Below are positions 23,791 to 36,334 of a stretch of 64,000 nucleotides of DNA, piece after piece. The DNA is taken from assembly GCF_021730395.1 (NCBI RefSeq), contig NC_069361.1:77757001-77821000 (forward strand), read 5' to 3'. Each line of letters begins with the position of its first letter. Position 1 is the first letter of the stretch. The position numbers and the translations under genes are program-made. This stretch comes from Mercenaria mercenaria (Eukaryota; Mollusca; Bivalvia; Venerida; Veneridae). The notes below the pieces were generated by a model. It did not search any database, was not told the origin of the DNA, and saw nothing but the letters and a program-made list of their open reading frames with translations.

Positions 23791-25724
23791 GCCTTCTCAT
23801 ATGACATTTTCCAGGAAGTTGACTCGAGAGTGGTTCAGATAAGCTTCAAGCTTTCATCACAATCGTGCTAAAAATAAATTTGTATAAACTAAAAAGCTAA
23901 AGTTATTCCTACAGCCAAGAGAGGAAATTTATGTATGCACATTTTTTTATTTAAAAAACTCTTAGTTTATGATAGATTACCGACTCTCAAATATTCATTA
24001 CTAAAATCTCCCACGTATGCTATTTATGACAACTCTGTTCAACCGGTAATGCATAAACTTTTAGTAATTTTGTAATATAGGAACTGCGTGAGCATTACAA
24101 ATACTGTCTTCTGTATGTACAAAAGGGTTCGAGCGACGCCGACGTTGAAAAATAAATACGAAGTATCAGTTTTCTGTGAATGTTGTAGTATGTTACATTC
24201 CACATCAGAACTCTTTCATGTGGCTTCACCTTCATGCAAGTAATGGTTTTGACGCTGAAAAAGCACTGCTTTTTTATTGTTAATGTATTTAATCAATATC
24301 TTAATGATAAAGTGACTAACATTGAGACGGTCTTACATAGCTCTGTTATGTAAAGTAGGTATCAAACTTTTGCTAATACAATTGTATTAACTGAAATAAT
24401 GTATGGCCATACTAACATAATAGGGGCATGTCGAACAAAACAGAAACCTATATGTTTTTCTAGGGTTTATTTTTCTCTCGGTGTATATCTTTTTAATATG
24501 CGATTTTGGCTCATTTACGCTTCCGTAGAATCAACACTTTACCCTCACAAGTCAACATTTTCACCCATCATGTAGCATGATTTGACTCAATCTTCGTACT
24601 CAAGCGATATCATTGCCATCTTGTCAATCATAAAACAAATAAAACAGATTTGAACACACATTCAGGTACTTTTATAAAAGGCATTTTGCCAGTTTAGGAA
24701 AAATGTTCATCTAGTTCAGAAATTCAAGACCTAATTTCAACTGTTCATTAACAAAGTACTTATAAAAATCACATGAGTGCAAGCTTACTAGAGTCACAAT
24801 CGAATCCTCCAGCGCAATTAGAATATAAGTTACTGAAGAATATTTCATGATGTGTTTTTCTCATCTATTCTGTTTCTTTGCTGGACGGCCGTCCTCAGGA
24901 TGTAGAAATTTAAAGTATCATCATAATATATGGAACAATATTAAGGCAAAAATTGTATGTTGCTTTCGTACTCATGTAAGCCATTATTTTACACAGTGGC
25001 ATCAACATTTTGACATTTGAAAATGCATCTTGCATTCTTATATGCCCATATCTCTATATCATACTAGTATAGTTACATGTGACCTTCTGCATAAGTCTAC
25101 AATATTTATCTTGTTTTTGGACATGATGTAATGTGACATGCAGCATTCGATGCATTGGCAGGTGGTAAACTTACATCGTGCATTATGCATGCATTTGTGT
25201 TGTATATTTGCAAACGATAAGAAATAAATTGGTTCCTGCATTGTGTGGATGAAACATTTTAACTTTGGCGGATGCGCTTACGTATTGCGATTTTTTCTAC
25301 CTTTGCACTTCACATGTCACTAAGCCGAATACAACATAGCATAACGCAGCATGCAATGTAGCATGTCACGTTCTCGCACCAGAGGGCGCTTCGTGCTCGG
25401 GAGCTTCCGCTAAACCACGGAAAAATACGACACTGCGTATCGTGGCTACGTGTCCGGTAACCGGACCTTTAAACCTGTTTGATTTGTCGAGGCGTCCATT
25501 AATCAAGTTTGAAAAGTTCGGTGTATCATCAAGCCTGTACACATGTTATTTTATTGCATAAAATAAAGATTCTTGTATGTTATAAGTCTTATACCGTTCT
25601 CTAAAAGTAGAATTAAAAGCTATAACAGATCCATCAACTTTTTTTTCATCATTGAAAGCCGCCCTTTAAATTGTTAATCATGTTATATATCTTTATTTCG
25701 CGATTTATAAATAGCTTTTACGTC

Positions 25725-25795
25725 ATGGTGTAGTGGATGCAATGCCCGCCTTGTAAGCTATATATTGCGAGTTCGAACCGAGCTGACGACTCATT
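25725..25795 (+). mobile_element. tRNA-like sequence (SINE head or tRNA pseudogene)
   Basis: GTCATGGTGTAGTGGATGCA followed by a CTTGTAA loop and GCGAGTTCGAACCGAGC has A-box and B-box features and a possible TGT anticodon. The anticodon and acceptor stems pair poorly, and poly-T follows. Confidence 0.4.
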
Positions 25796-26899
25796 ATTTT
25801 TTTTTTAGTTTTTTTTTTTTTAGTTTTTTTCCCGGTTTCTTTTTAGTTCTAAAACAAGATAAACATTATGGAAAATGAACATAAGGATTAAACATCTGGT
25901 AATGAACTATTGAAGGCTTGTTGGCGTTTGTCACATCTAAAAAGAGCGAAGATTTAGTTATTTGGTTCACATTACAGGTATACGTTAACATTAACTTAGG
26001 TTTGTAAATGGTTAATATTAAATATGAAACCGTCATTAAAATGTACATGTATAGTCTATTGTCTCAAAAATTGAAAGGTCTTGATGATAAATGGGCTATA
26101 TATGGAATGGAAATGCTTGTGTCTACATACAATTTCTCTCTATACATAAATCAATGGCCTCATAACATTGTATGTTCGAGACCCACTCGGATCGTCATAT
26201 GAGGTAGCCGTCCAGATTACCTAAGACTGGTAAGCGACCGCCCGTGCTCGAGATATTGCCTGGCGGGGCACCTGCAGTGTGGTATTCCCCACCACTAGAA
26301 AGTAGTTGTCATATGGCATTAAAATAAAAGTTTAGTGATTTTACGGGACAGGGGAGGGGAGTAATCATTTTGAAACTATTCAAGCTAGGGTCTTTAACTC
26401 TGTAAATTTCTTTTTTCACTATTTATCAGTGTGTAAGGAGTCTTGTTATTATTTATTCAACAAATGAAAAATTATGTAAAAGTACAGCGACGGGATATGA
26501 TTCAAGAATGTTATGGCTTCAGCGGAATGTTAAAACGTATTTTTCACATTAGTTGAAAAATAACTAGAGTACAATAAGGGAGATAATTCAAAACTAATAA
26601 GAGATTAGTTCTTACGCTTTGTACTTCCTCACGTACTTTCTTGAATGCCCTTTAGATGTCGAAAGTATTAAACGGGAAACAAGGACAAAATTCACACATT
26701 ATTCAAGAGAGTTCTGGTTCTCGTGGTTAGACTTTCCCTCATTACATGTACTTTCTTTAAATTCCCTATATTTGTTGCAAATTAATCGTTCAGACAAACA
26801 GCTAATATGTATGAAGTTTCTAAAACTATTTAAGACGAATTTATGGTTTTTGAGGTAACATTATCTGAGGGACTGGAATTCGATATCTCCTTCCCGCTT

Positions 26900-27500
26900 T
26901 TCATTGAAGCAGTCTGAAAGACAGTTATATCCCCCACCGCTGCTAGGGGTAGTGAAAAGGTTGATAGTATTGAATTATCAAGTATATTTTATAATAACCT
27001 TGACCTTGAACATGAATGGTTGACCCATGGGTTTTTGCGAATTATCTCAATAAGGTGAACACTTGGCTACATTGCAAGAAAATCCTTCAAGTGGCTTAGC
27101 AGAAAAGGAAGGGACAGGATATTGAACATTTTTAGTTGTGACCTTGACCTTGAGCTGGCACTGTTGAATTTTGAATTCTGCACATCGTATTGATAAGGTG
27201 AATATTACAGCCAAGTCATATTAAAATCCTTCAAGTTGTTAAGTAGATACAGAGCGGACACAAAACGGAAGGCTCAAAACTTGATCTTAAGAGTTGTGAC
27301 CTTGATCTTGAGCCGACATTGCTGACATGAGTTCTGCACATCGTCTTGATGAGGTGATCAATTGACCCAAATTTCATGAAAATCCTTCAAAGGGTTTAAG
27401 TAATAATGAGCGGACACGATTGTTACGGACGGACTGACGGACGGAGATCATTCCTATAGCCCGCACAGCCCCCAAACCCCCGCCACCACCCATGGTGGGG
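26900..27500. repeat. Tandem-monomer repeat element 1
   Basis: Diverged monomers of about 140 bp carry GTGACCTTGACCTTGAGC, a CTGCACATCGT block and AAAATCCTTCAA. They end with AGAGCGGACAC, a GACGGACGGA run and a short stem-loop (CCACCATGGGTGGTGG type near 27480-27495). The right end resembles the ends of the elements at 28285-29785 and 53772-54088. Confidence 0.6.
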
Positions 27501-28284
27501 TATTAAAAATGTCACTAGCAAGGGGCTGCGTAGCTCTAGTGAGCAGTTTTGGAACCTACAAACAAAATAACTTAAAAGACATCGTGAAGGCGTTATTGCA
27601 CAAAGCTTCATTCACTTGATAATGTTTCCACTTTTGTACATGTATCTGGGAACTTTAAGTACACATTTAAGATTAAAGAATCTGGAGTTTCAATTGTCTT
27701 TTCCTTGTAATTCATCTATTCAGAAGGTAAAGTTTGTTCTCGATTACTTCATACTGCCAGATTCTAGATTTGATAACACAAAATGTTAAGGAAATACGTC
27801 ATCTTTATATTTTTATATTCATAATTGTTTATTATGCCAACAAAAACAGATAGTTAACAAATAAAAGGAAACACATATAAATTCTCTTTGAAAATGACAT
27901 AGCATAAATCTATTATTATACAGTATGATATAAATGAATAACTTCTTAAAATCTATCTTTTATTTGCAGACTGTTAAAGATATGCATGCTCATTTAAGCA
28001 ACATTGCAGAACCTTTTTCGCGTATCATATACTTTGTCCGAGATAAAAAGGTCCATCACATAAAGTTAGATCCCGACAGAAATGTGTGTTGAATTGTCTT
28101 TTATAAAATTGAAGGCACTGACCTCCAAAAATACTTTTCTTTACCTTGAGTAAAGCGTAACAAACGCTTTTCGATTTTCATCGTAAAATTAGTAAAAACA
28201 ACTATTTCTCACATGTTTTCATGATAGTCTGTCAGAATTAAGTTTCAAAGCATTTTTCAGAAACATAGCATTAATTTCCAGATA

Positions 28285-29785
28285 TCTAGCAAAAACAAGA
28301 GGGCCATGGCCCTATATATCGCTCAAAAGAATTTATCTGGCCTACTGACCTAGTTTTTGACCCCACATGACCAGGAGTTGAACTTGACCTAAAGATCGTC
28401 ACAAACATTTTGATTAAATTTCATTAAGATTTGGTTACAACTGTGGCCTCTAGAGATTTCACAAGCTTTTCCTTTGATTTGACCGGGTGACCTAGTTTTT
28501 GACCCCACATGACCCAGATTCGACCTTGACCTAGAAATGTTAAGACAAACATTCGACCCAGTTTCATAAAGATTAAGTTACAACTGTGGCCTACCGCCTC
28601 GGTAGCCTAGGGGTAGAGCGTCCGCTTTGAGTGCGGGAGGTCGTGGTTCAATCCCCAGCCGCGTCATACCAAAGACGTAAAAATAGTACTCGAAGCTTTC
28701 TCGCTAGGCGTTCAGCATTAAGAGGATAGTGCTAGGACTGGTCAGCCCGGTGTCAGTATAATGTGACTGGGTGGGGTATCATGCCACGTGTATACGATGT
28801 GATATTCCAGTGAGGCAGCACTATAAAGTTAGGCATTGTGCTCCCTACTACAAGTAGACACTGTCGTTTATAGTTTTTGACCCCACATGACCTAGATTCA
28901 AATTTGACCTAGAAATCATCAGGTCAAACTTTCTGACTATGTTTCATAAATATTGGGACACAACTGTGGCCTTTAGAGTGTTCACAAACTTTTCATTTGA
29001 TTTGACCAGGTGACCTAGTTTATGATCCAACATGATCTTGACCGAAATTGGCCTAGAGATCATCAAGACTAACATTCTAACAAAGTTTCATAAAGATTGG
29101 GTCATAAATGTGGTCTCTAGAGTGTTCACAAGGTTTTCCATTGATCTGACATACTGACCTATTTTTTTATCTAACATGACCCAGATTCAATCTTGACCTA
29201 AAGATAATCAACACTAACATTCTGACCAGTTTCAAAAACATTGGTACACAAATGTTGCTTTTCCTTTGATCTGACCTGGTGATCTAGTTTTTGATCCCAC
29301 ATGATTCAGTTTCAAACTTGACCTAGAGATCATCAAGACTAACATTCTGACCAAGTTTTATAAAAAAATTGGGTTAAAAATGTGGTCTCTAGAGTGTTAA
29401 CAAGCGTTTTATTTGATCTAACCTACTGACCTAGGTTTTAACTCCACATGACCCAGTTTCAACCTTGACCTAGAGATTATCAAGACTAACATTCTGACAA
29501 ATTTTCATAAAGATTGGGTCAAAAGTGTGGTCTCTAGAGTGTTCACAAGCATTTTCTTTGATCTAACCTACTGACACAGTTTTTGACCCCACATAACCCA
29601 CTTTCAAACTTGACCTAGAGATCATCAAGACTAACATTCTGACCAAGTTTCATAAAGATTGGGTCATAAACGTGGCCTCTAGAGTGTTCACAAGGCAAAT
29701 GTTTACGCAAGACGCACGCCGACGGACGCCGGTCATTCACAATAGCTCACCTTAAGCACTTTGTGCTCTGGTGAGCTAAAAAAAT
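28285..29785. repeat. Tandem-monomer repeat element 2 with SINE insertion
   Basis: Eight or more diverged monomers of roughly 140 bp contain GACCTAGTTTTTGACCCCAC, a TTGACCTAGAGATCATCAAG-like block, CATTCTGACCAAGTTTCAT and GTGGTCTCTAGAGTG. The left end is AGAGGGCCATGGCCC. The right end is GACGGACGCCGG followed by the stem-loop AGCTCACC...GGTGAGCT and an A run. The array is interrupted at 28593-28870 by a SINE. It has no open frame. The single 3' stem-loop is compatible with a Helitron-like element, which is a guess. Confidence 0.65.
28593..28870 (+). mobile_element. SINE, nearly full length
   Basis: The tRNA-like head CCGCCTCGGTAGCCTAGGGG has a B box, GTGGTTCAATCCCC. The conserved body CATACCAAAGACGTAAAAAT, CTGGTCAGCCCGGTGTCAG and GGCAGCACTATAAAGTTAG follows. 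It sits inside the monomer array 28285-29785 and is therefore younger than it. Fragments of the same body mark duplication joints at 17.69, 20.86 and 39.0 kb. Confidence 0.7.
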
Positions 29786-30317
29786 CCTTTTTTTTTCGTT
29801 GTTGTCGAACGGTCTGGAACCCAGGGCCATGATTCAATATAATTTCACGTTGTTTTTATTTCATTTGTTTTTCATAGCTTTTTTTGTTGTTTCTTGTACT
29901 CCTCAACATCTTTAGATTTGGGTAACCTCCAATTCTGTTGCCGTCTGCTCTGAAGAAAATAACAGGAAGGAGAGTTAATCAGAAAGCGACAACACCAAGT
30001 TTAAAAAACTAACATGTCTTCATACTGAAAAAGGACAAACTTAAAAGTCTCCCTCACATTGGCAATAACTCCAGAATAAATAACCGGACATAGAAGTCTC
30101 GATAATATGCAAATGTCCACTTCATGCTGATGGTGTATATGAAGATTCATTTCATTGGAGGAATAAAAAGAATAAATGGGACATGGTAATACGGAACTCA
30201 TATCATAAAGAAACATGTTTTGCCGAACTGATTCCTTTATACCTGATATAAGTGACTTCGGTGTGTTCGTATCACATATAGTCATTAAGCCTCTACCTTT
30301 AATTCAGTTATGTTAGG

Positions 30318-30552
30318 AGCAGAGAACATTAAGTACCGGTACAGAACCCAGAAACACCGTTGAGTGAATAAATTTAATACAGACCCCTAGCTTTATTCTA
30401 TTTTTTCGAAAGTTAGAAAATGCATGCGGGCTCTTCTAATACAGTTCATGTTAAGAAACGAAGAACAGCAAGAACCGGTACAGAAGCAAGAAATAGTAAT
30501 TAAAGTTACATGCCTCCAGCTTTATTTCATTTTTTTTCGAAAGTTAGAAAAT
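30318..30552. repeat. Diverged local tandem duplication
   Basis: A block with ACCGGTACAGAA, CCAGCTTTATT and TTTTCGAAAGTTAGAAAATG-like sequence occurs twice, about 130 bp apart (about 30335-30422 and 30472-30552). No coding function is apparent. Confidence 0.55.
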
Positions 30553-31824
30553 GATTTCATTAAAAAACACTTCCACAGTGACGCCGTTCATATTTCAGAA
30601 GATTTTGTTTCACAAAAACACTCTTTAGTGAATAAAATATATAGAAACTTGTGGCGCTAGAACTGAAATGTGATACAAATAGAAGAAATTAAGCTGTACT
30701 TTTTTTTTCATTAACATTAAAATGTTTCATTGGTTAATCATTTTTATTTTCTCAATACTAGTTTTAAAAATGAGAGCCAAACTGTCACAATATACACCCG
30801 TCACAAAACATTACTTTTGACTTTTTGAGTACTATTCCTATTCAGCAGACTAGTTGTCAGTTTTCTAAATGTTGACGGATTCCAGAGCCTCGAGGACTAT
30901 TCTGTTTGTTATTGAACTTGGCCAATATAACATGCCCATAAACATTATGCCTAAGTTTGATTAAGATTGGATATGATAAACGAGGGACACTGCCAATATT
31001 GCGATTTTCTTGTTAAAGGGCTATTATTCCAGAGTGCCTTAGAGTATTATTAGGTTATCGAATTTGTCTGAGATTTTATGCTCATTAACATTGTGGCAAG
31101 GTTGGTGAACATTGGATAAAAAGTACCTAAGTAACAGTTTACACTCAGTCTGTCAGATTTTTTTTTTAGTTTAGTTTAATTAAGTAAACCATCGGCCGTG
31201 ATACAACAGACACTGGGATAATCCAGCTGACTGTCAAACTTTACCGAGTTATGATACCAAGATACACTGTAACGTTGGATAAGAACTGCTCAAGTTAGAA
31301 AGCGGACAACTTTAGTGATCACATAATACGTCCCGTTTCGAAGCGGGGGTATAAAATGATATTTTGATGTTATTCATCCTTCAGTACGGCCATTTTTAGT
31401 TTTTTTCTCCATAATAAAACTAAATGCTGTTAAAAATGTCCATTAAAGCAATATTTAACAAACGCATACTTAACGAATGCAAAATGCTTAGAACGTTCGT
31501 TCTTTTAAGAATTATCTAAAGGCTTTAACATATTTATATAAAACATACACACCTTGTAGATATCAAAACACCAGCACTTTGTGATGAACTTTCAGGTACA
31601 ATATCCAAATGTCTCCACAGTTCACGTGAGACAAATGCTGACTACAGTGCTCTGAAGAAGAAAAAAATCCTGTAAAATACATAGGCTATCAGGTACTGCA
31701 AAACACCAAAATTCAAAGGCACAAAGAAAATTTGACAGATATTCATGGCAGGTTTCAGATAAGAAAAAGTCATATTCTTTCAAATCAAGCAGTTTCTCCC
31801 CAAAACTCACTCATTTAGTTCAAT

Positions 31825-32070
31825 ACTTATAGTAGGGATCATAGCACAAATCTACTGATTTTGGGTTTTTGAGTTCGATCCCCAGGCGGGGCGTATGTTC
31901 TCCGTGACGATTTGATAAATGACGTGTCTGATATCATTCGTCCCCCATTTCTGATTCATGTGGGGAAGTTGGCAGTTACTTGTGGAGAACAGGTTTGTAC
32001 TGGTACAGAATCCAGGAACTGGTTAGGTTAACTGTCCGCTGTTACTCTGAAAAATGGCGTTGCAAACGAA
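31825..32070 (+). mobile_element. SINE copy
   Basis: A decayed tRNA-like head (GAGTTCGATCCCCAGGCGGG) is followed by the body GTGACGATTTGATAAATGAC, GTGGGGAAGTTGGCAGTTAC and TTAGGTTAACTGTCCGCTG. Its mirror image is at 35925-36250 and a relative is at 8.7 kb. Confidence 0.6.
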
Positions 32071-32820
32071 CATACACTTAAATATTTTGCACAAATCTTT
32101 TTCGGAATTTCGTCTGAAACTCTGCAACCAAGTGGAGGAAGGTGATGGGAGAGGGAAGGAGGTAGGACACGGGTTATCTAGCACTGGATCGGGCTTGCCA
32201 CGCCTCCCCTACGTAAACTCTCCAGAAAATGTAATGAATATTTGTGTTTAATCAGCCCCATATCATGACAATAGGTTGGGTGAGGTCAAACGTTTGTTTA
32301 CATTTGAAATTAACTGAATTATAAGCTAAAAGTGTACTCACATTTCTCAAAATGTTCAATATCATGTCTCCTTTGAATAAGCAACGGAGGTCCAACTAAT
32401 TTGACGCGATCCTAGGAAATACTGTGATATTTTTCATATGGGCAATATCCCAATTTAGATTGCCCGTCAGCGTCACAAATATAAAACAATATACATGTAT
32501 GAACGTGTAATTATTTTGACTAGTACTCAGATGATGACATAATTCTGTTCTGTAGGCTATTTATAGCGCGCTATTTATATATCCGATTAAAGGTAGAGTC
32601 TCGAAAAATATACTCATTTTACTTGGATTCAAATAGAAATATATGGTGTTTAGTGCGGTTACCGGACGTGTAGTCTTAACACTCTCGGTACAGTTCGTGT
32701 GTTTCCGTAAAAGGGGTTATCTCCACCTGAACAAGAATTTAAGAATGCACTGAAATTATTTCATAACCCAGCTCCTTGCAATCACATAGTTAAGGAACCG
32801 CTTAAGTTGTTTTCACCAAG

Positions 32821-33031
32821 AAGTATACACCATTGACGCTCGAAGAAGGCACGATGTAAGTAACCACTAGTTGAGTATGATGAAGTAGTATGTCAGATTA
32901 CAGCATGTCCGATAGCTAGATGTTATCTTCGTCAATAAGTATACAACATTGACGGTCCAAGAAGGCAAGATGTACGGAACCACTAGTCAGTATGATGAAG
33001 TAGTATATCAGATTACAGCATGTCCGAAAGC
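32821..33031. repeat. Tandem duplication, 116-bp period
   Basis: Two copies (32821-32916 and 32937-33031) share AAGTATACA.CATTGACG, GAAGGCA.GATGTA and TATGATGAAGTAGTAT. The copies are close to each other, so the duplication is recent. Confidence 0.75.
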
Positions 33032-33885
33032 GAGACGAATATATGAAGCAGGCAAAATCAAATCAAACTGAATATCAAATAAAGGCATGTACATGTAAGA
33101 ATGCAAGATGGGATTCCGAATGTCAAAATCAAGCAGTCAACTTGTCAGACAGAGACACGTGTACGCAAGAAGGCAATATGCAATTTTTGCCTTAATATTG
33201 TTCCATAATAATAGGCCCTACTGTTGTCCCTGACAACACGTTTACTTTGCAAGAAGGATGCATACCGCAAGAGTTCAACACTGAAGAGCATATGTCCTTT
33301 TTTAACTATAAAACATATCCCGTGGAACAAGAACGTATTTCATTCGAAACGGCTAAGCTGTCAAAAAAACTAAAGAACTTATATGAAATAGTTCATTTCC
33401 ATATATGACACCTTTTTAAAACAGTGGAGTGTAACTGCAAACCCCCGTGCTTACGTAAAACCGAATTGATACTGAACCAAATTATTTTATTAGAACAGGC
33501 GATGGAAACTAGTGGAACGCAACATTCTTTGTACTTTAGATTTGTGTATTATAATATTTTGTACAAAGTTATAGTCTTAAAGGCTATAATATAACAATTT
33601 AAGTATTACTTGTTTTGATTTTGAATCTAATTTTATAATTTATAACATACATACTGTAAGAGTCAGCATGGGATAGTTCTCCGACCTAAACTTCTACTAT
33701 TAATAATAGTAATAAATGGGATAATCCTAATTTCGGGGCTCGGAATAATCCTTGATTGAGAAGGGACTAAATTTTTTCACAAAAATAGAATTTATTCATC
33801 GACAATGGACAACATATCAACAAAATAAGTAACATTCATTCGTATAAAAAGTAACAGTTTGACAATTTATTACAATATCGATTTA

Positions 33886-34997
33886 TTATGCGATGCATTT
33901 ATTCAAACAGTCCAGAAATGCAATGTGTCCTTGAGAGAATATTTTATTAATGCATTGTAGCTGACACCTCCTTGTTTTGTTAAATCCGCCCTCGTTACAT
34001 CCACATGGTCGGGGATTATTCCCTGCTCCATGTCCACATACACTGGCTGTATAGTAAGGAACAACATGCTTGCCCATAGCCTTTGCTTTGCACTCTGCTT
34101 GGTGGTTACACACCCATTCTTTCACTTTCTGGTCACATTTACTAGAACAGCCGTGAAGTCGTCTGCATCCAACAGTTAACCAGTTACGATGTTCTGCGAT
34201 GGTGCTAAAATCGTGGAGGACGTTGTTGTGATTGTCGGCTGCAACAGCCTTGCAAAAGCACCTGAAAGTGGACAAGAAAATATATATAAGTCAGGAACTT
34301 CAAAATAGTAATAAAAGTAAAATATTTCAAATCATCCACATAGACTGTGCTTGTATTAAGTAATTATGGCATTCAGTTAATAAGCGGGACAGAAATATTG
34401 CATATGCAAACAACATAGTCTATAGAATAAAATTATCCAATGTTTTTTTTTTTTTGTTGTTTTTTTTTTTTTTGAATATGCTTCATACAGAACCGTACGT
34501 GGCAGTGTTTTATTCCGGTGACTAATACGTAGATCTGTATTAATATTTTAATACTGATCATTTTCATTATATGTTTGATTACATATAAAAACAATTAATT
34601 CAGGAAAAATCAATTTAATCAACGATGAAATGTTGAAAGTTTAGAAAATTAACAATCTAGTTCTCTTCTATAAAGACAGCAAAACAGGGCATTGAAAGTG
34701 TTTCATGGTATGAAACAAAAATTAAATCGAGTCCGTGAATTTTCTTACAATGTTTGGATATTCATAATTATTCCATTTCTACTTTAAAAAGCATAAGTCT
34801 TTATACGCGCTTGGAAATATATATATATTTTAAAGAAAATAATTAGCATTTTGATAAATTAGAAAAATAAAGTATCGAAATAATCTTCTTGCAGGTTCAT
34901 TTCACATAAAACATAAATAAGAGACCTACCTTTTCCTATCAGCAGCAGAAAAACTAAGAACAGCACAGAAAATGGCGATCACTAATATGTATTTCAT
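33886..34997 (-). CDS. Cys-rich cationic secreted protein, gene D (2 exons, intact)
   Basis: Exons on the minus strand are 34997-34930 and 34261-33886, with a 668-bp GT-AG intron splitting the same Arg codon as in gene B. The 147-residue product is identical to that of gene B except for one Ile/Leu change (NNVLHDF here, NNVIHDF in B). All 14 cysteines and the MKYILVIAIF signal peptide are kept. A poly(A) signal (AATAAA on the minus strand) is at 33796-33791. The intron and flanks differ from gene B at scattered sites, so the near-identity of the proteins suggests recent duplication, gene conversion or strong purifying selection. Transcription runs toward pseudogene C. Confidence 0.9.
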
Positions 34998-35077
34998 TTT
35001 TCTTTTTCGCAATTTGACGGTAGTTGCGTTTGAGAGAGGTTTGAAATTCAATGTTTTCTGAGAGCTTTCATTTACAT

Positions 35078-35085
35078 TTTATATA
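35078..35085 (-). promoter_or_regulatory. TATA box of gene D
   Basis: TATATAAA on the minus strand lies about 80 nt before the start codon, in the same context as in gene B (followed by AATGTAAATGAAAGCTCTCAG-like sequence). Confidence 0.7.
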
Positions 35086-35924
35086 CCTTTGTAACCAATT
35101 AATTTCAACGACGCAGCGTAACAATACGTAAAAAATACGGACATTATTCCGGATTTTGGTAACATACTGACTAAATCTACTCCTTTAAAATTTAAATGGA
35201 TCGAAACCCAACCGCATGATCAACAACAAGTACCGCCTTTCTGCCCTCTTTGCGGGATTCACTCATGTAGAAAATGATGGAGTGTATCTAATTAAAGAAT
35301 ACAAATATTGGCCTCATAGCGCATACAGGCGTGTTTTAGTTATGGTATGTTTGCTTTTATGGAATGTTTTATTTGTTTGTGATTACTTTTTACTAGATTT
35401 TCACACTATATGCGTTTCAGTATAATAGTGGACTTTGTAAATATATGTAAATATTACCTGTCCTAAATTATATATTTATTTTTTAGATTGACGTCAGAAA
35501 CCATGTGGTCAATACATGTACTCAAAGTCTTTCACTTGCAGTGCCACTAATATTAGAAAATTTTAACTTGGTAAACATACATTCATTAAATTTTGTGTTT
35601 CACAAACCCCAAACATGTTCTTGTTGGAGAAGCAATCCATTATCATTAGAATGGTGACCAAGTTAACCTATTTTCAACAGCAAAAATACCTTATTAAAGC
35701 TGTGTTTACATAATGTAAGTAATGAAATTTATTTATTCTGAGTATTTTTTTGTAAGTTTAACATTATGACGTACATAAAAATGTTACTTTAAACCAGTGT
35801 AACAAGTTTTGTTTTCTTTTCTGTCTGTTTTGGGTTTAACGTCACATTGACATTTGGTCATATGTTGACTTTCTAGCTTTTGGCAGCGGAGGAAGATTAT
35901 TTGTTTGTTTGTTTGTTTGTTTTT

Positions 35925-36250
35925 GGTTTTAACGCCGATTTTCAACAGTATTTCAGTTATGTAACGGCGGGCAGTTAACCTAACCAGTGTTCCTGGATTC
36001 TGTACCAGTACAAACCCGTTATCCGCAAGTAACTGCCAACTTCCCCACATGAATCAGAGGTGGAGGACGCATGATTTCAGACACAATGTCTTTTATCAAA
36101 TCGTCACGGAGAAAATACGGCCCGCCCGAGAATCGAACTCACGACCCCGCGATCCGTAGATCGGTGCTCTCCCTACTGGTTAGGTTAACTGCCCGCCGTT
36201 ATATAATTGAAATACTGTTGAAAAACGGCGTTAACCCAAAACAAACAAGC
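35925..36250 (-). mobile_element. SINE copy, minus strand
   Basis: On the minus strand a head with GGGAGAGCACCGATCTACGG and GTGAGTTCGATTCTCGGG is followed by GTGACGATTTGATAAAAGAC and GTGGGGAAGTTGGCAGTTAC. A second small copy of the CGGCGGGCAGTTAACC motif lies at each end. It borders the outer edge of the gene D duplication. Confidence 0.65.
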
Positions 36251-36334
36251 AGAGACGGAAACTAGAAAATGACATTGAAATATTTTGAAATGTAACAAAA
36301 TACTATTTACTGCCATATGCCGAACACTTCCGGT

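Larger units (their letters stand above)
20860..24925 (-). repeat. Palindrome right inner arm (partner 14635-17690)
   Basis: Reverse-complement copy of the left arm. Extra material here is a block of about 330 bp at roughly 21022-21350 with a (CA)n run and a local duplication (GGACAAAACGAACAAACAAA twice, near 21191 and 21243), and the 740-bp piece near 23790-24528. The arm begins inside a SINE (GCTCCATATTTACGTCTTTGG region near 20861) and ends at the GACGGCCGTCCTCAGGATG block near 24885. Confidence 0.85.
24950..33170. other. 8.2-kb block present only in the right side of the palindrome
   Basis: Between the right inner arm and the gene D arm lies about 8.2 kb with no counterpart on the left side, where the two arms abut near 14635. 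A short inverted match joins its ends: GGAACAATATTAAGGCAAAA near 24930 against its reverse near 33185, followed by a shared ATCTTGCATTCTTA block. The block is made of repeats listed separately. I found no protein gene in 25260-25720, 25800-26170, 26335-26880, 27500-28280, 29790-31820 or 32080-32820. Confidence 0.65.
33212..35905 (-). repeat. Inverted segmental duplication carrying gene D (partner 11990-14632)
   Basis: Mirror copy of the gene B segment, covering the 3' flank, gene, promoter and about 900 bp further upstream. It ends at the SINE-type tail near 35905, just as the partner does at 11990. Confidence 0.85.
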
